39,954 bases of DNA from a virus. The stretch is taken from positions 1-39,954 of the IMG/VR virus record IMGVR_UViG_3300020442_002391, one strand, 5' to 3'. Below, piece by piece: positions 15,872 to 24,411 of the stretch; the first letter of the stretch is position 1, and each line of letters begins with the position of its first letter. The notes beneath the pieces are model-generated. The model searched no databases, had not been told where the DNA came from, and worked only from the letters and a program-made list of their open reading frames with translations. The position numbers were made by a program, and so were the translations under genes.

Positions 15872-18204
15872 TATTGTGATACGCAGTCGATAACTTGTAC
15901 TAGTTTGTTAGGATCAATTACGAATCCTAATTCTTTCTGTCTCTGATCTTCTAAGAAGTCATTCAATGGAATAAACTTTAAGTTTACTCTAAATTCTGCA
16001 CCTACACCAGTGGAACTATTTATTGTCAAATTAGGAATGGTTGTGAATCCATAACCACCTTCATTTACGTTCAGACCAACAATTTGTCCTGAAGGATTAA
16101 TCTCAAATCCTATATCCGAACCATCACCATCACTGATACTAACAGTATCTCCAGATGTATATCCAATACCAGTATTGATAATATCAATATCATCAATTAC
16201 TGCAATACCATCATTAGGACTGCCACCATCACCACTTCCAACTAGTCCATCAGTGCCATCACCTGTTCCTGTTGAATTACCATCTGTTGGATCATCACCT
16301 CCTCCTGTTGAATCACTATCTTTGGGAGTAACAAAAATCTGTATGGTACTACTTACTTCTTTAATGGGACTTTCTTTATTAAATTCTGTGAGTGCATTAG
16401 CATTTTTTGCTGTCAAAGTATATTCCAGTATGGCATTAGATCCATCTGGAGGAAATTGTAAGTCTGAAGGTGCAACCAAACTTACAGCACCATCTTCTGG
16501 TAGTGATTCATATCCTGGGGTATTGAGAGTAACATTAGTAATATTTGAGGTCTGCCATGACAGTGTGAAGATTTCTCCTTCTTCTACAGTTCCTGGAGAT
16601 GCAGTAAATGAATCAATTACTGGGGTATTGATATTTGGACCTTCTTCATCAGCATTTTTATCTTTCTTAATCGTTAGAATAAATGTTTTACTTACTTCTT
16701 GTGTTTGAGATTTTTTATTTGTTTTCTTAGCAGTTAAAGTAAATTGTTGAGTTGTTGTAGTCTCACCTGGTCCAAAGTAAATATCTGGTGAAATTGGAAA
16801 ACTTGCGTTTCCTATCAGTGGTAGAACATCATATCCAGGCATGTCCATAGAAACGATATCTGCATTAGAAACATTCCAACTTAAATTAATTGTTCCACCA
16901 GGAACTGCTGGATTCGGAGATCCAACAAAAGTATTAATGATTGGAGATCCACCACCAAAACCTGAACTATATTGACTTCCAGGATTATTGATTTTAATAG
17001 CAACAACCTTTCCAATATTATCACCAGAATCTCCAAGAACAGCAGAGGCAGAAGCATTATTACCACAACCTGCTGGATCTTCAACAGAAACAAATGGAGT
17101 TGATGTGTATCCACTTCCTCCACTAAGTAGATTGGATCCTATGACTTGTCCTATTTTATTAATAACAACTTGTGCTGCAGCACCAGATCCACCACCACCA
17201 AACAGTACAATCTGAGGAATTCCACACTCAAAAGATCCAGTGTAACAATTTCCTGGAGATACTGATGTCTGACTATCTTCGCCAAAGAAATCATCTAATG
17301 CATCATTTGCACCTTTAGTAATTTCACCAGGGAAATTTGGTGAAATTCCAAAGTTAAAGTTATTAAATGCGTCTACCTGTGCTGGTGATGGACCTCCCCA
17401 TGGTCCCAATTTAAACTCTTTAATATCTGGACAGTTTGGTTCTCCACACAAGAATCCTTGGAATCCCAAGATCTTATTAATTGCTGATGCCACAGATCCA
17501 TATATCTTCGCAACACCACCTAGTATATCATTAATAGTATCAAATATTGGTCCCAATGCTTTGTCAATGTCACTAACAAGACGATTAATCAATGCATTTG
17601 CCCATCTTTCTGCAGCACAAAATGGTGTATTGATGACTTGACCAATTAGAGAGTACAAAAAGTCACCAACTAAATCTACTAATCCTTTGATTATCTTTTT
17701 AATACCGCAAAATATTTGGTCTAAAATTTGTGCAACAATACCTTTCTTAATCTGTCTTGCCCAGTTTGGCAGTAAATTCTCAATGGCATTCTGAATAAGT
17801 GCTTTAATATGATTAAGTAACCAATTACGAAATCTTTGTATTACAACTCTCAGAACAGATGCAATTGCTGCTGTTGTTGCCTTAATTGTATTTTGTAAGT
17901 TCTGAACTTTACTAATTGTGCCATTAATGTATAAATCTCCATACTTTTTAATTCCTTTTAGAAAAGTAAAAAACTTATGGAGTGATCGATGGATCTTTGC
18001 CATTTGCCCATCACCACATGGATCACCAATTTCCCATGAAGTGTTTACAATATCAATCCACTGTGCATTTGCTGCAGATTTCCAGTAAGTTGGTGCATCT
18101 TCATCCAGTTCATATTCACCATAAGAACTATAGAGATTCCAATTATTTGCGGCACCAGGCCATTTCAGGTTAAAAGCAGATGAGTTAAATGCTGAATCAG
18201 TCAT
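15871..18204 (-). CDS. large baseplate or tail structural protein with two Ig-like domains
   Basis: The 777-residue protein has three parts. Residues ~1-240 are helical with repeated hydrophobic stretches (RVVIQRFRNWLLNHIKALIQ, IAQILDQIF, VDLVGDFLYSLIGQVI). Residues ~320-420 and ~670-760 contain GGSGYTSTPFVSV and GGYGFTTIPNLTI modules, also seen in the giant fibre. Between them are two tandem Ig-like repeats, each starting with a P-x-I-x-x-F-x-x-SP pattern (INTFVGSPNPAVPGGTINLS and IDSFTASPGTVEEGEIFTLS) followed by W-x-x-SN and ending in LTAK. A Gly/Asp/Ser/Thr-rich linker follows. Position directly after gp27 and gp5 suggests a baseplate-associated role. I do not recognise a T4 counterpart. 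Confidence 0.65.
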   Translation of the reverse strand: MTDSAFNSSAFNLKWPGAANNWNLYSSYGEYELDEDAPTYWKSAANAQWIDIVNTSWEIGDPCGDGQMAKIHRSLHKFFTFLKGIKKYGDLYINGTISKVQNLQNTIKATTAAIASVLRVVIQRFRNWLLNHIKALIQNAIENLLPNWARQIKKGIVAQILDQIFCGIKKIIKGLVDLVGDFLYSLIGQVINTPFCAAERWANALINRLVSDIDKALGPIFDTINDILGGVAKIYGSVASAINKILGFQGFLCGEPNCPDIKEFKLGPWGGPSPAQVDAFNNFNFGISPNFPGEITKGANDALDDFFGEDSQTSVSPGNCYTGSFECGIPQIVLFGGGGSGAAAQVVINKIGQVIGSNLLSGGSGYTSTPFVSVEDPAGCGNNASASAVLGDSGDNIGKVVAIKINNPGSQYSSGFGGGSPIINTFVGSPNPAVPGGTINLSWNVSNADIVSMDMPGYDVLPLIGNASFPISPDIYFGPGETTTTQQFTLTAKKTNKKSQTQEVSKTFILTIKKDKNADEEGPNINTPVIDSFTASPGTVEEGEIFTLSWQTSNITNVTLNTPGYESLPEDGAVSLVAPSDLQFPPDGSNAILEYTLTAKNANALTEFNKESPIKEVSSTIQIFVTPKDSDSTGGGDDPTDGNSTGTGDGTDGLVGSGDGGSPNDGIAVIDDIDIINTGIGYTSGDTVSISDGDGSDIGFEINPSGQIVGLNVNEGGYGFTTIPNLTINSSTGVGAEFRVNLKFIPLNDFLEDQRQKELGFVIDPNKLVQVIDCVSQ

Positions 18205-18207
18205 CGA

Positions 18208-18735
18208 TTAGTTCTTGGGTACTTTGTTAAATGCTTTATTGTAGTCTTGTATATCTATATTAGAAACACTAGTTGCTTGTGGACCTGGAGATTTAGGACC
18301 ACCAACAAGTTGATATGGAGCTGGTTGAATGGCATCAAAATAATCAAGAGTTTTCATAAATTCTGTACTCTTGAGATTTTTTGTTTCATTTTCAGTAACC
18401 TGATATCTTGGATCAGTTCTAGAAAAACTACCAAGAATGAGTGGTTCCTCAAACTTTTCATCCAAGAAAATACCCATAACCCATTCACCACCAACTAAAC
18501 CACTAGATCCCATACTTAAAGATCCTTGCGATGTTGGTCTTAAAACTAGTGCCCAACGAAGTTTAGCATCCTCAAGTTTTGCTCCAGTTTTTGGATCTAA
18601 TCCTAGAATTCTAACTTGTACACGATCACCCCATCTTCCTTCGTCTACTTTATTTGCTACTTGATTTAGTGCGACTTGTCCAATAAACCAAGATCTTGCT
18701 GATTTACCGAAAAATGCTGGTTTAAAAGTTGACAT
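18208..18735 (-). CDS. gp5: gp5-like baseplate hub OB-fold protein
   Basis: This 175-residue protein matches the N-terminal OB-fold of T4 gp5 (the hub and spike protein): WFIGQVALNQV, then VQVRILGLDP, LRWALVLRPTSQGS, SSGLVGGEWVMGIFLDE and EEPLILGSF follow the gp5 pattern of WAQVMxP, GLxxGxWVxGFFLDG and EPIIxGT. T4 gp5 has 575 residues with a lysozyme domain and a beta-helical needle; both are absent here. The lytic function is probably met by the M23 peptidase two genes upstream, and the needle perhaps by the protein at 15281-15871. It follows the gp27-like gene by one base. In T4, gp5 and gp27 form the (gp5)3-(gp27)3 hub, which this adjacency supports. Confidence 0.85.
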   Translation of the reverse strand: MSTFKPAFFGKSARSWFIGQVALNQVANKVDEGRWGDRVQVRILGLDPKTGAKLEDAKLRWALVLRPTSQGSLSMGSSGLVGGEWVMGIFLDEKFEEPLILGSFSRTDPRYQVTENETKNLKSTEFMKTLDYFDAIQPAPYQLVGGPKSPGPQATSVSNIDIQDYNKAFNKVPKN

Positions 18736-18736
18736 A

Positions 18737-20011
18737 TTATTCTACTCCGTTATGCAAACCGCTTGTATCTCTGATTAAAGTCAAGTGAGTTACAGATCCA
18801 ACTTGTGGTGTACTATCAAACTTATGTGATAAGTGTAATATTAAGTATTTACCACTCTTAGATTGGTCAAGTACACCTTCCTCAATTTTTTCTTCGGAAA
18901 TTCTTGGGAAGTTGACGTTCATAGTTTGCCCTGCCCTGAGTCTCAAATTCAGGGGAACTGCAATCTCAATTTCCTGATTAAAGAGGGAGTTATATCTCAT
19001 CGTAGAAAGTGCAGACCACTTTATAGGATCATTATTTCTTGCAGTAGAAAGACCAGTAGTAGAGTTTCCATCATTCGTTAAAAATGACATAAATCTAGGT
19101 TGGATATCAGCAGATTCCGACCAGGCAACGAAAGGTTCAGATCCCATAGTTTCAAAATTTGTATTTGATAATGTGTATGATGCCTCAGTCAACTCAAATG
19201 TATATGGACTCCAAGTCAATACATCAGTTTTAAATGCACCAGCAGAAACAGAAGATAATGTATCAAACTCTCGTACTTCATTTGTTTCTAGTATTCTATT
19301 ATTACCAGTATCTGTGTCTGGATTTCCATTACCATAGAAATAATCCGAAGATGCTCCAGCATTCATTATTTCCTGAACAGATCTAAAATTCATACCACTT
19401 GCTGATTCCCAGAAAAAATATCCAGGAACACCATTTGAGTTTACTGAAATTGATTGTGTTGCCAAATCAATAATCTTATCAAAAGGACGATCTGTCTGCG
19501 TCCCCTTAAATGCCAAAGAATTTGATGTTGGATCAATAAAACTTTGTCTTTCAGGAACAAGATTTGTCAAAATCTTTTGTACTGAGTTTGATATCAATCC
19601 CTCAAATGGTGATGCGAGAAATGTTTGCTTATTCTTTACTGCAACTGGGGTTACCAGTTTTAAATTAATAATTTTTTTACCCTGATCAAGTCCAAGAGAT
19701 GAAACTTTTTTTACTTTTAATGGATAGGGTGCGCCAAAAGTTAATCTTCCTGTTGGGTGGCAAAATATTACACTTACATCATCATTACCTCTAATTGGTA
19801 GTGCTGATATAATATCTGCTGGTCTTTCTTGCGTATCAGTATTAGATTTAACAGAACCAGTATCGATAATATTGAGAGATGCTGTTATATGTGGTGAAAA
19901 TAAACTCTCAAAATAATCAAACGAGATAAAACCCCCACTCAAATCTGTAGATTCACCATTTGCTGGAGTTATTTCTAATGTATCTAATGTTGCTGATAAT
20001 TGATTTTGCAT
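18737..20011 (-). CDS. gp27: gp27-like baseplate hub protein
   Basis: The 424-residue protein has the layout of T4 gp27 (391 residues): an N-terminal beta domain describing a strain-type fold (LEITPANG, SFDYFESLFSPHITASLNII), a middle with FDKIIDLATQSI and a segment on recognition of a displayed face (GYFFWESASGMNFRSVQEIM), and a C-terminal beta domain with LRLRAGQTMNVNFPRI, then YLILHLSHKFD and SVTHLTLIRD, which resemble the gp27 ending (a phrase like EVIHELS... VTHLYMFT). The immediately following gene is gp5-like. In T4, gp27 trimers form the ring that joins the tail tube to the spike. The name rests on fold-like pattern and context more than on identity. Confidence 0.75.
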   Translation of the reverse strand: MQNQLSATLDTLEITPANGESTDLSGGFISFDYFESLFSPHITASLNIIDTGSVKSNTDTQERPADIISALPIRGNDDVSVIFCHPTGRLTFGAPYPLKVKKVSSLGLDQGKKIINLKLVTPVAVKNKQTFLASPFEGLISNSVQKILTNLVPERQSFIDPTSNSLAFKGTQTDRPFDKIIDLATQSISVNSNGVPGYFFWESASGMNFRSVQEIMNAGASSDYFYGNGNPDTDTGNNRILETNEVREFDTLSSVSAGAFKTDVLTWSPYTFELTEASYTLSNTNFETMGSEPFVAWSESADIQPRFMSFLTNDGNSTTGLSTARNNDPIKWSALSTMRYNSLFNQEIEIAVPLNLRLRAGQTMNVNFPRISEEKIEEGVLDQSKSGKYLILHLSHKFDSTPQVGSVTHLTLIRDTSGLHNGVE

Positions 20012-20018
20012 TATTTTT

Positions 20019-21812
20019 TTACGCTAAACTTGGTCTCTTTAGATTAGATTTAGACCTCATTACTGTAGGTCTATCTATATTCCTAATCAGAATAGTATCT
20101 CTACCACTCTGTACCATGGGTTGTATTATGTAAACAACTTCCATGCCATCATCCATGGATTGACTAATGTTACCACTACGATCCCTACTAAGAGGACGCA
20201 TTGGTCCTCCCTCACCATCACCATTATTCGAAGATTCCCCTTTACCAAAAACAAAATACTTATCTGCTACTGGATATGGATCTGCATATCTTGCTGTTGT
20301 ACTAGGATAGTACTCAAGGTGTAAGTGTGGTCCTGAAGATCTTCCTGCACCTCTAGTTCCTGGGTCTCCTCCAGTTTTTGCAATAATATCATTAGGTTTT
20401 ACTTCCTGACCAGGATCTACAAATATTTCACTTAAGTGCCCATATCTAGTTTGTGTTCCATCATCATGTGTAATAAGAACTTGTCCACCAATAGCACCGC
20501 CTCCAAAACCATAATATCCACTATGAACTACTCCACCCTTTAACAGTCTAATTGCAGTTCCTTGTGCAATTGGATAGTCCTCACCATGATGCTTATATCC
20601 ACTTCTTTGTTCTTGGAAGTCTCTGGTATTAACAAATTTACTAGGTGCTCCAGCAGCATCACTAAAAGTTGCATTCTCTAGATCACTTACAGTATCCTCA
20701 GGATTTCTGGGATCAATCTCTGGATGATCGGGATCTCTTCCAAAAGAAGAATATTTACCAAGACTATGTACTTTTTGGTAATTTTCTAAGAACTTCTCGA
20801 AAGACTCATTATTTTCACTTTGCTTATCATCAAGAGATGATGCTAGTTTCATATTCTCAAAGAATCTTCCATAAGAACTCAATCGTTCTCTTGCTTTTCT
20901 TTGTACTCCAGTTTCCTGGACCATTCTTCTTCTTTGCCTTCTAGTTCTAATCGGTGTTGACCCTCCACCACCAAGTTTTGGAATTGATCCTCCAAACTTA
21001 AATTGGTCTAATGTGGGACCTTTTGGTTTTGGTGCAGATACTGGAGATTGTGGTGCTGGAGATAGAGATGATGAATCTGGAGTTGATGCTGTTGATTCTA
21101 CTGCATCTGGTCCTGGTCCTGGTGCTTCTGGAGAACTACTTACTGGTGTAATTGATGCTGCTGGAATATCTGGATTTGATTGTACTGGTATTGGACCTTC
21201 ACCTGTTGGTTGCATTTCTTCTGCAGGTGTTTCATTTTCTTCAGTCTGTGTTGCAGCAATTGCTTCATCTACAGATTGCTCTGCTGATTTCATATCTTCG
21301 CCCATCAGAGCATCAGTCTCAATTCCAAAAAGATTCAGGGCAGAAATAACGGCATCTCTAGATTTCTCGAAGGCAGTAATTACGGCAGGTTTAATAATAT
21401 TGACAAGATCAATCATTCCCATCAAGGTGTTACCCAAGAATTTAAATATGTTTTTAACAGTTGGTATAATCCAAGGATTATCCTCAAAGAATTTTTCTGC
21501 TGCTGCTATTGCTTTCGGAAGTTCCTCTAAAAGAACACCAAGTAAAATATTACCAAAAAATTCTAGTAGTTTATCAAAAACACTCATAACAGGTTTTGCT
21601 ACCTTACCAAGCATTCCTTTGCCAGGAAAACTCATCTTACCTCTACTTTCTACTTTCTTTTCTTCTGTTTTTTTCTTCCTTTCATCGGCAATTCTCAAAA
21701 GCAAATTATTTTCGTCTGCTCTTAATTTTTTTACATTACTGTTTCCTCGGATCAATACACTATTGATCTTCTTTGCATTTAGTTTTAAAGAATTAACCTG
21801 TTTTACTTCCAT
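20019..21812 (-). CDS. tail-associated protein with M23 zinc endopeptidase domain
   Basis: The 597-residue protein ends in a lysostaphin-type M23 peptidase. Zinc and catalytic residues are visible: HHGED (H408 and D412 of the H-x-G-x-D motif), YGHL (H459) and GPHLHLE (H496, H498). Such enzymes cut peptide cross-links in peptidoglycan. Residues 68-138 share a module with the tape measure (VAKPVMSVFDKLLEFFGNIL), 140-260 are a Pro/Ser/Glu-rich linker, and ~290-310 is very basic (RTRRQRRRM). The N-terminus is basic and helical. Placed between tape measure and gp27-like hub, it likely takes the place of the gp5 lysozyme and helps the tail tube through the cell wall. About 90 C-terminal residues after the HLH are unrecognised. 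Confidence 0.85.
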   Translation of the reverse strand: MEVKQVNSLKLNAKKINSVLIRGNSNVKKLRADENNLLLRIADERKKKTEEKKVESRGKMSFPGKGMLGKVAKPVMSVFDKLLEFFGNILLGVLLEELPKAIAAAEKFFEDNPWIIPTVKNIFKFLGNTLMGMIDLVNIIKPAVITAFEKSRDAVISALNLFGIETDALMGEDMKSAEQSVDEAIAATQTEENETPAEEMQPTGEGPIPVQSNPDIPAASITPVSSSPEAPGPGPDAVESTASTPDSSSLSPAPQSPVSAPKPKGPTLDQFKFGGSIPKLGGGGSTPIRTRRQRRRMVQETGVQRKARERLSSYGRFFENMKLASSLDDKQSENNESFEKFLENYQKVHSLGKYSSFGRDPDHPEIDPRNPEDTVSDLENATFSDAAGAPSKFVNTRDFQEQRSGYKHHGEDYPIAQGTAIRLLKGGVVHSGYYGFGGGAIGGQVLITHDDGTQTRYGHLSEIFVDPGQEVKPNDIIAKTGGDPGTRGAGRSSGPHLHLEYYPSTTARYADPYPVADKYFVFGKGESSNNGDGEGGPMRPLSRDRSGNISQSMDDGMEVVYIIQPMVQSGRDTILIRNIDRPTVMRSKSNLKRPSLA

Positions 21813-21823
21813 TGTTCAGTACC

Positions 21824-24241
21824 TCACAAGAAAATTCCGTATCTTTCATATGCCTCAATAATATATTCATTAGTTTCATCGTAAGAATCAATCTCAATTG
21901 TGTTTTCGGGATTACCACTTTCAGACTGCTGTAAAACAGCAGGTGCTGATTTTGGTTCTACAACAGGAGCAGCATTAATTACTGTTGTTCCACTACTAGG
22001 TCTTGATCTTTGAAGAGATCTTTCTCTAGGAGAGAGTGGTATTACCTGTAAGGACATTGGACCAGGAGGAACTCTATCTCCATGAAGTGGTTCCCCACCA
22101 CCCATGGGTGGATTTTTTGGAGTATCTTTTTTATTTTTTAATTCTTCTTGTTTTCTAATTTTTTCTTTCAGAATATCATTAAATTCTTTTGTTACTTCCT
22201 CAAATTTATTAACATTATCAAGTTGAATTCCTAAAGACTTTTGTTGCTGAGAAACTCCTTTTGCAAACTTTGCTAATTGCTTACCTTGGTTAAAGTTTTC
22301 ATCATCCAAGAATGCTCTATTTTTAGATGCTGCATATCTGTTTAAGATATATCCTTCACCACCTTCTGCCTCAATTTTAACTCCCCCAGCACCGTGCCCA
22401 GGACCTTGGATCATTCCACCAAACTTTTTACCTTCTACTGGTTCTTCTTCACTACCAAAATTCATTGGATCATAAGAACTAGAGAATAGTGGAGCACCAT
22501 TAGGACTGAGATTCATATTCCAAGATGCGCCAGATTCCTCAACTTGAGAACCTATAGCAGAAGCAATTTGGCGGAATAAAAGTTCTCCACCAACACCACC
22601 TGCCATAGCACCAATCAATGCTCCAGGAGGACCAGCAAAAGAACCGATTGTCGTACCAGCAGCAGATCCTAATACACCACCAAGTGCTCCCAATAATGCA
22701 TTACCAGCAGGAGCACCTGTTCCAATTTCCACTGCTGCAATCAAAGATGAAATAAGAACATCAACACCAGGAATTTTAAATGGAACTGCTTTCCTAGCAT
22801 CCTTAATACCCTTTACGGCAGGTTTTGCTTTAGATACCAAATCTGCCAATAAAGTCATAAAATCTTTTGGATTTTTGATGAAACTCATCAACTTTTTAAA
22901 TATTGGCGATCCTTTCTTTAACTTATCAATTTCTCCCTTAACTGCATTCTGAATAACTTCTGGCAACTTACGTGGATCTAAATTGGCAACTGTCTTGCCA
23001 ATATTGTCCCATGTTGATTTTAAACCACTAACAGCTGCACCACCTGCATCCATCAGTCCTTTACCAACTGTTCTACCAAGGTCCATCACATTTGATCCGA
23101 ACCCTTTTATACCTCTATATGCACCACCTATTAATTCTTGACCTTGAGATACTATTCCTCTACCAAGATTACGTCCTTGAGCAAAAATTCCACCAATATT
23201 TTGGCGAAGATTACCCAATATTCCAGTATTCTTTCTTGCAATATCTAATGCTTGTGTTTCACTTAATTGCCCTGCTAAGACTCTAGCACGGTTTGCATTA
23301 CTAACACCAGCATTTTTTAAGTTACCGAGAACATCAACTGCTTTGTTTGCACCGAGCATCCTCGTTGCTTGTCCAGTAGATTCATTGATAAGACTACCCA
23401 TTCTACCGATGGGTGCTTGATTTGCTCCTGCCTTGAAGAATCTAGAGAATTGAGTTCCACCACCTCTTGGAGTTCTAAATCCGCGAGGTATTCTATTTCT
23501 ACCTCTACCAGGTAGATCAGAGCAACCACAAATACCTTTATTCTTTAATAATCCAACTCTTCTAAGGAGACCTCTTAAAGCTTTCGCTGCACCAACTAAC
23601 TTTAAAATTCCACCAAGTATCTTTCCACCAATAAAAATACCAGCAAGTATTTTCCAATTATCAGTTAGAAAAGTAAAAACTTTTTCTAAGTTCTTTCTAT
23701 TCTCTTTGTCAGAGAACCATTTAAATGCTTCTTCTACAAGTATTCCAGTTCCAATTAAAGATAAAAATTCAATTATTTTATCAAAAATGTTTTTAGTGGG
23801 TGCCATCACCTTATTCAGGACACCACTGGATTTTTTAGATATTTTTGATAAAGGAGATTCTACAGATGACTCTCTAGCCATCTTTTTCTGAGCATCTCTT
23901 TGCTTCTTAATCGAAGATATTCTATCTTTTCTTTCTACGATTCTATTAGCAAAATCTAGTGCTAATTGTTTTTGTATTTCTACAAGAACGGTATTAGTCT
24001 CTTCTAGTGAAGCAGCAATGTCACTATTCTTCTCAAGTTTTAGACTACTACTCGCATCCTGAAGACCAATTTTAGATGTTTTTAAACCACCCGCGTTCTG
24101 AAAACTAATTTTGGATGTTTTTAACTTTGGATTACCAGAACCAATTTTACCAGCACCAGAAATAACGGAAGAAGCAATGGTACTTCTTCCCATTTTGGGT
24201 AGAGATGGTGCTGTAAAAGATGGTTGGTTTTCTAATGCCAC
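21824..24241 (-). CDS. tape measure protein (likely)
   Basis: The 805-residue protein is the best tape-measure candidate: it directly follows the tail-assembly chaperone (gp26 and its frameshift partner), the usual order in tailed phages. It has a basic, helical N-terminus (residues 1-130, with a duplicated LKTSKI-x-x-Q-(N/D)A motif near 40-62), a module shared with the M23 protein (140-215, with FDKIIEFLSLIGTGILVEEA), a long helical middle, and a glycine/alanine-rich hydrophobic stretch (near 540-620, GGVLGSAAGTTIGSFAG) typical of tape measures. Its GTG start abuts the stop of the chaperone partner (TAAGTGG). By the common rule of about 0.15 nm per residue, 805 residues would span about 120 nm, plausible for a cyanomyovirus tail. 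T4 gp29 is its functional counterpart, but I see no clear sequence identity. Confidence 0.7.
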   Translation of the reverse strand: MALENQPSFTAPSLPKMGRSTIASSVISGAGKIGSGNPKLKTSKISFQNAGGLKTSKIGLQDASSSLKLEKNSDIAASLEETNTVLVEIQKQLALDFANRIVERKDRISSIKKQRDAQKKMARESSVESPLSKISKKSSGVLNKVMAPTKNIFDKIIEFLSLIGTGILVEEAFKWFSDKENRKNLEKVFTFLTDNWKILAGIFIGGKILGGILKLVGAAKALRGLLRRVGLLKNKGICGCSDLPGRGRNRIPRGFRTPRGGGTQFSRFFKAGANQAPIGRMGSLINESTGQATRMLGANKAVDVLGNLKNAGVSNANRARVLAGQLSETQALDIARKNTGILGNLRQNIGGIFAQGRNLGRGIVSQGQELIGGAYRGIKGFGSNVMDLGRTVGKGLMDAGGAAVSGLKSTWDNIGKTVANLDPRKLPEVIQNAVKGEIDKLKKGSPIFKKLMSFIKNPKDFMTLLADLVSKAKPAVKGIKDARKAVPFKIPGVDVLISSLIAAVEIGTGAPAGNALLGALGGVLGSAAGTTIGSFAGPPGALIGAMAGGVGGELLFRQIASAIGSQVEESGASWNMNLSPNGAPLFSSSYDPMNFGSEEEPVEGKKFGGMIQGPGHGAGGVKIEAEGGEGYILNRYAASKNRAFLDDENFNQGKQLAKFAKGVSQQQKSLGIQLDNVNKFEEVTKEFNDILKEKIRKQEELKNKKDTPKNPPMGGGEPLHGDRVPPGPMSLQVIPLSPRERSLQRSRPSSGTTVINAAPVVEPKSAPAVLQQSESGNPENTIEIDSYDETNEYIIEAYERYGIFL

Positions 24242-24409
24242 TTACTGTTGTTGTTTTGCGTTTTCTTCCTCAATATATTGTTGGAGCAAAGTAACGTATA
24301 CTTCTCTCTCCCACGGCATCATATTTTCTAACTCGGTCAAAGAGTATTTATGGTACTGCATCAAGGCAAAATTTGTCTTGTAGTAAGACTCAAGACTAGT
24401 ATGCGACAT
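24242..24409 (-). CDS. tail assembly chaperone C-terminal extension, 55 aa (frameshift partner)
   Basis: This small ORF lies between gp26 and the tape measure. It encodes MSHTSLESYYKTNFALMQYH, then YSLTELENMMPWEREVYVTL and a short LQQYIEEENAKQQQ. The PWERE-x-Y box with a following helix is like the C-terminal parts of frameshifted tail chaperones (lambda GT type). The ATG is only 2 bases after the gp26 stop and has no Shine-Dalgarno. Its frame is the -1 frame of gp26 and is open back through the slippery heptamer TTTTTTC at 24418-24424, giving a fusion that reads R-L-T-M after gp26 residue 239. It may be made mainly as the 297-residue fusion. Tape-measure chaperones bind the tape measure before tail assembly. 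Confidence 0.8.
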   Translation of the reverse strand: MSHTSLESYYKTNFALMQYHKYSLTELENMMPWEREVYVTLLQQYIEEENAKQQQ

Positions 24410-24411
24410 TG

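Noticed and set aside
24242-24409. Naming the 55-aa ORF gp51.
   Set aside because: T4 gp51 is much longer (about 249 residues) and I see no matching text, so only the chaperone-extension role is given.
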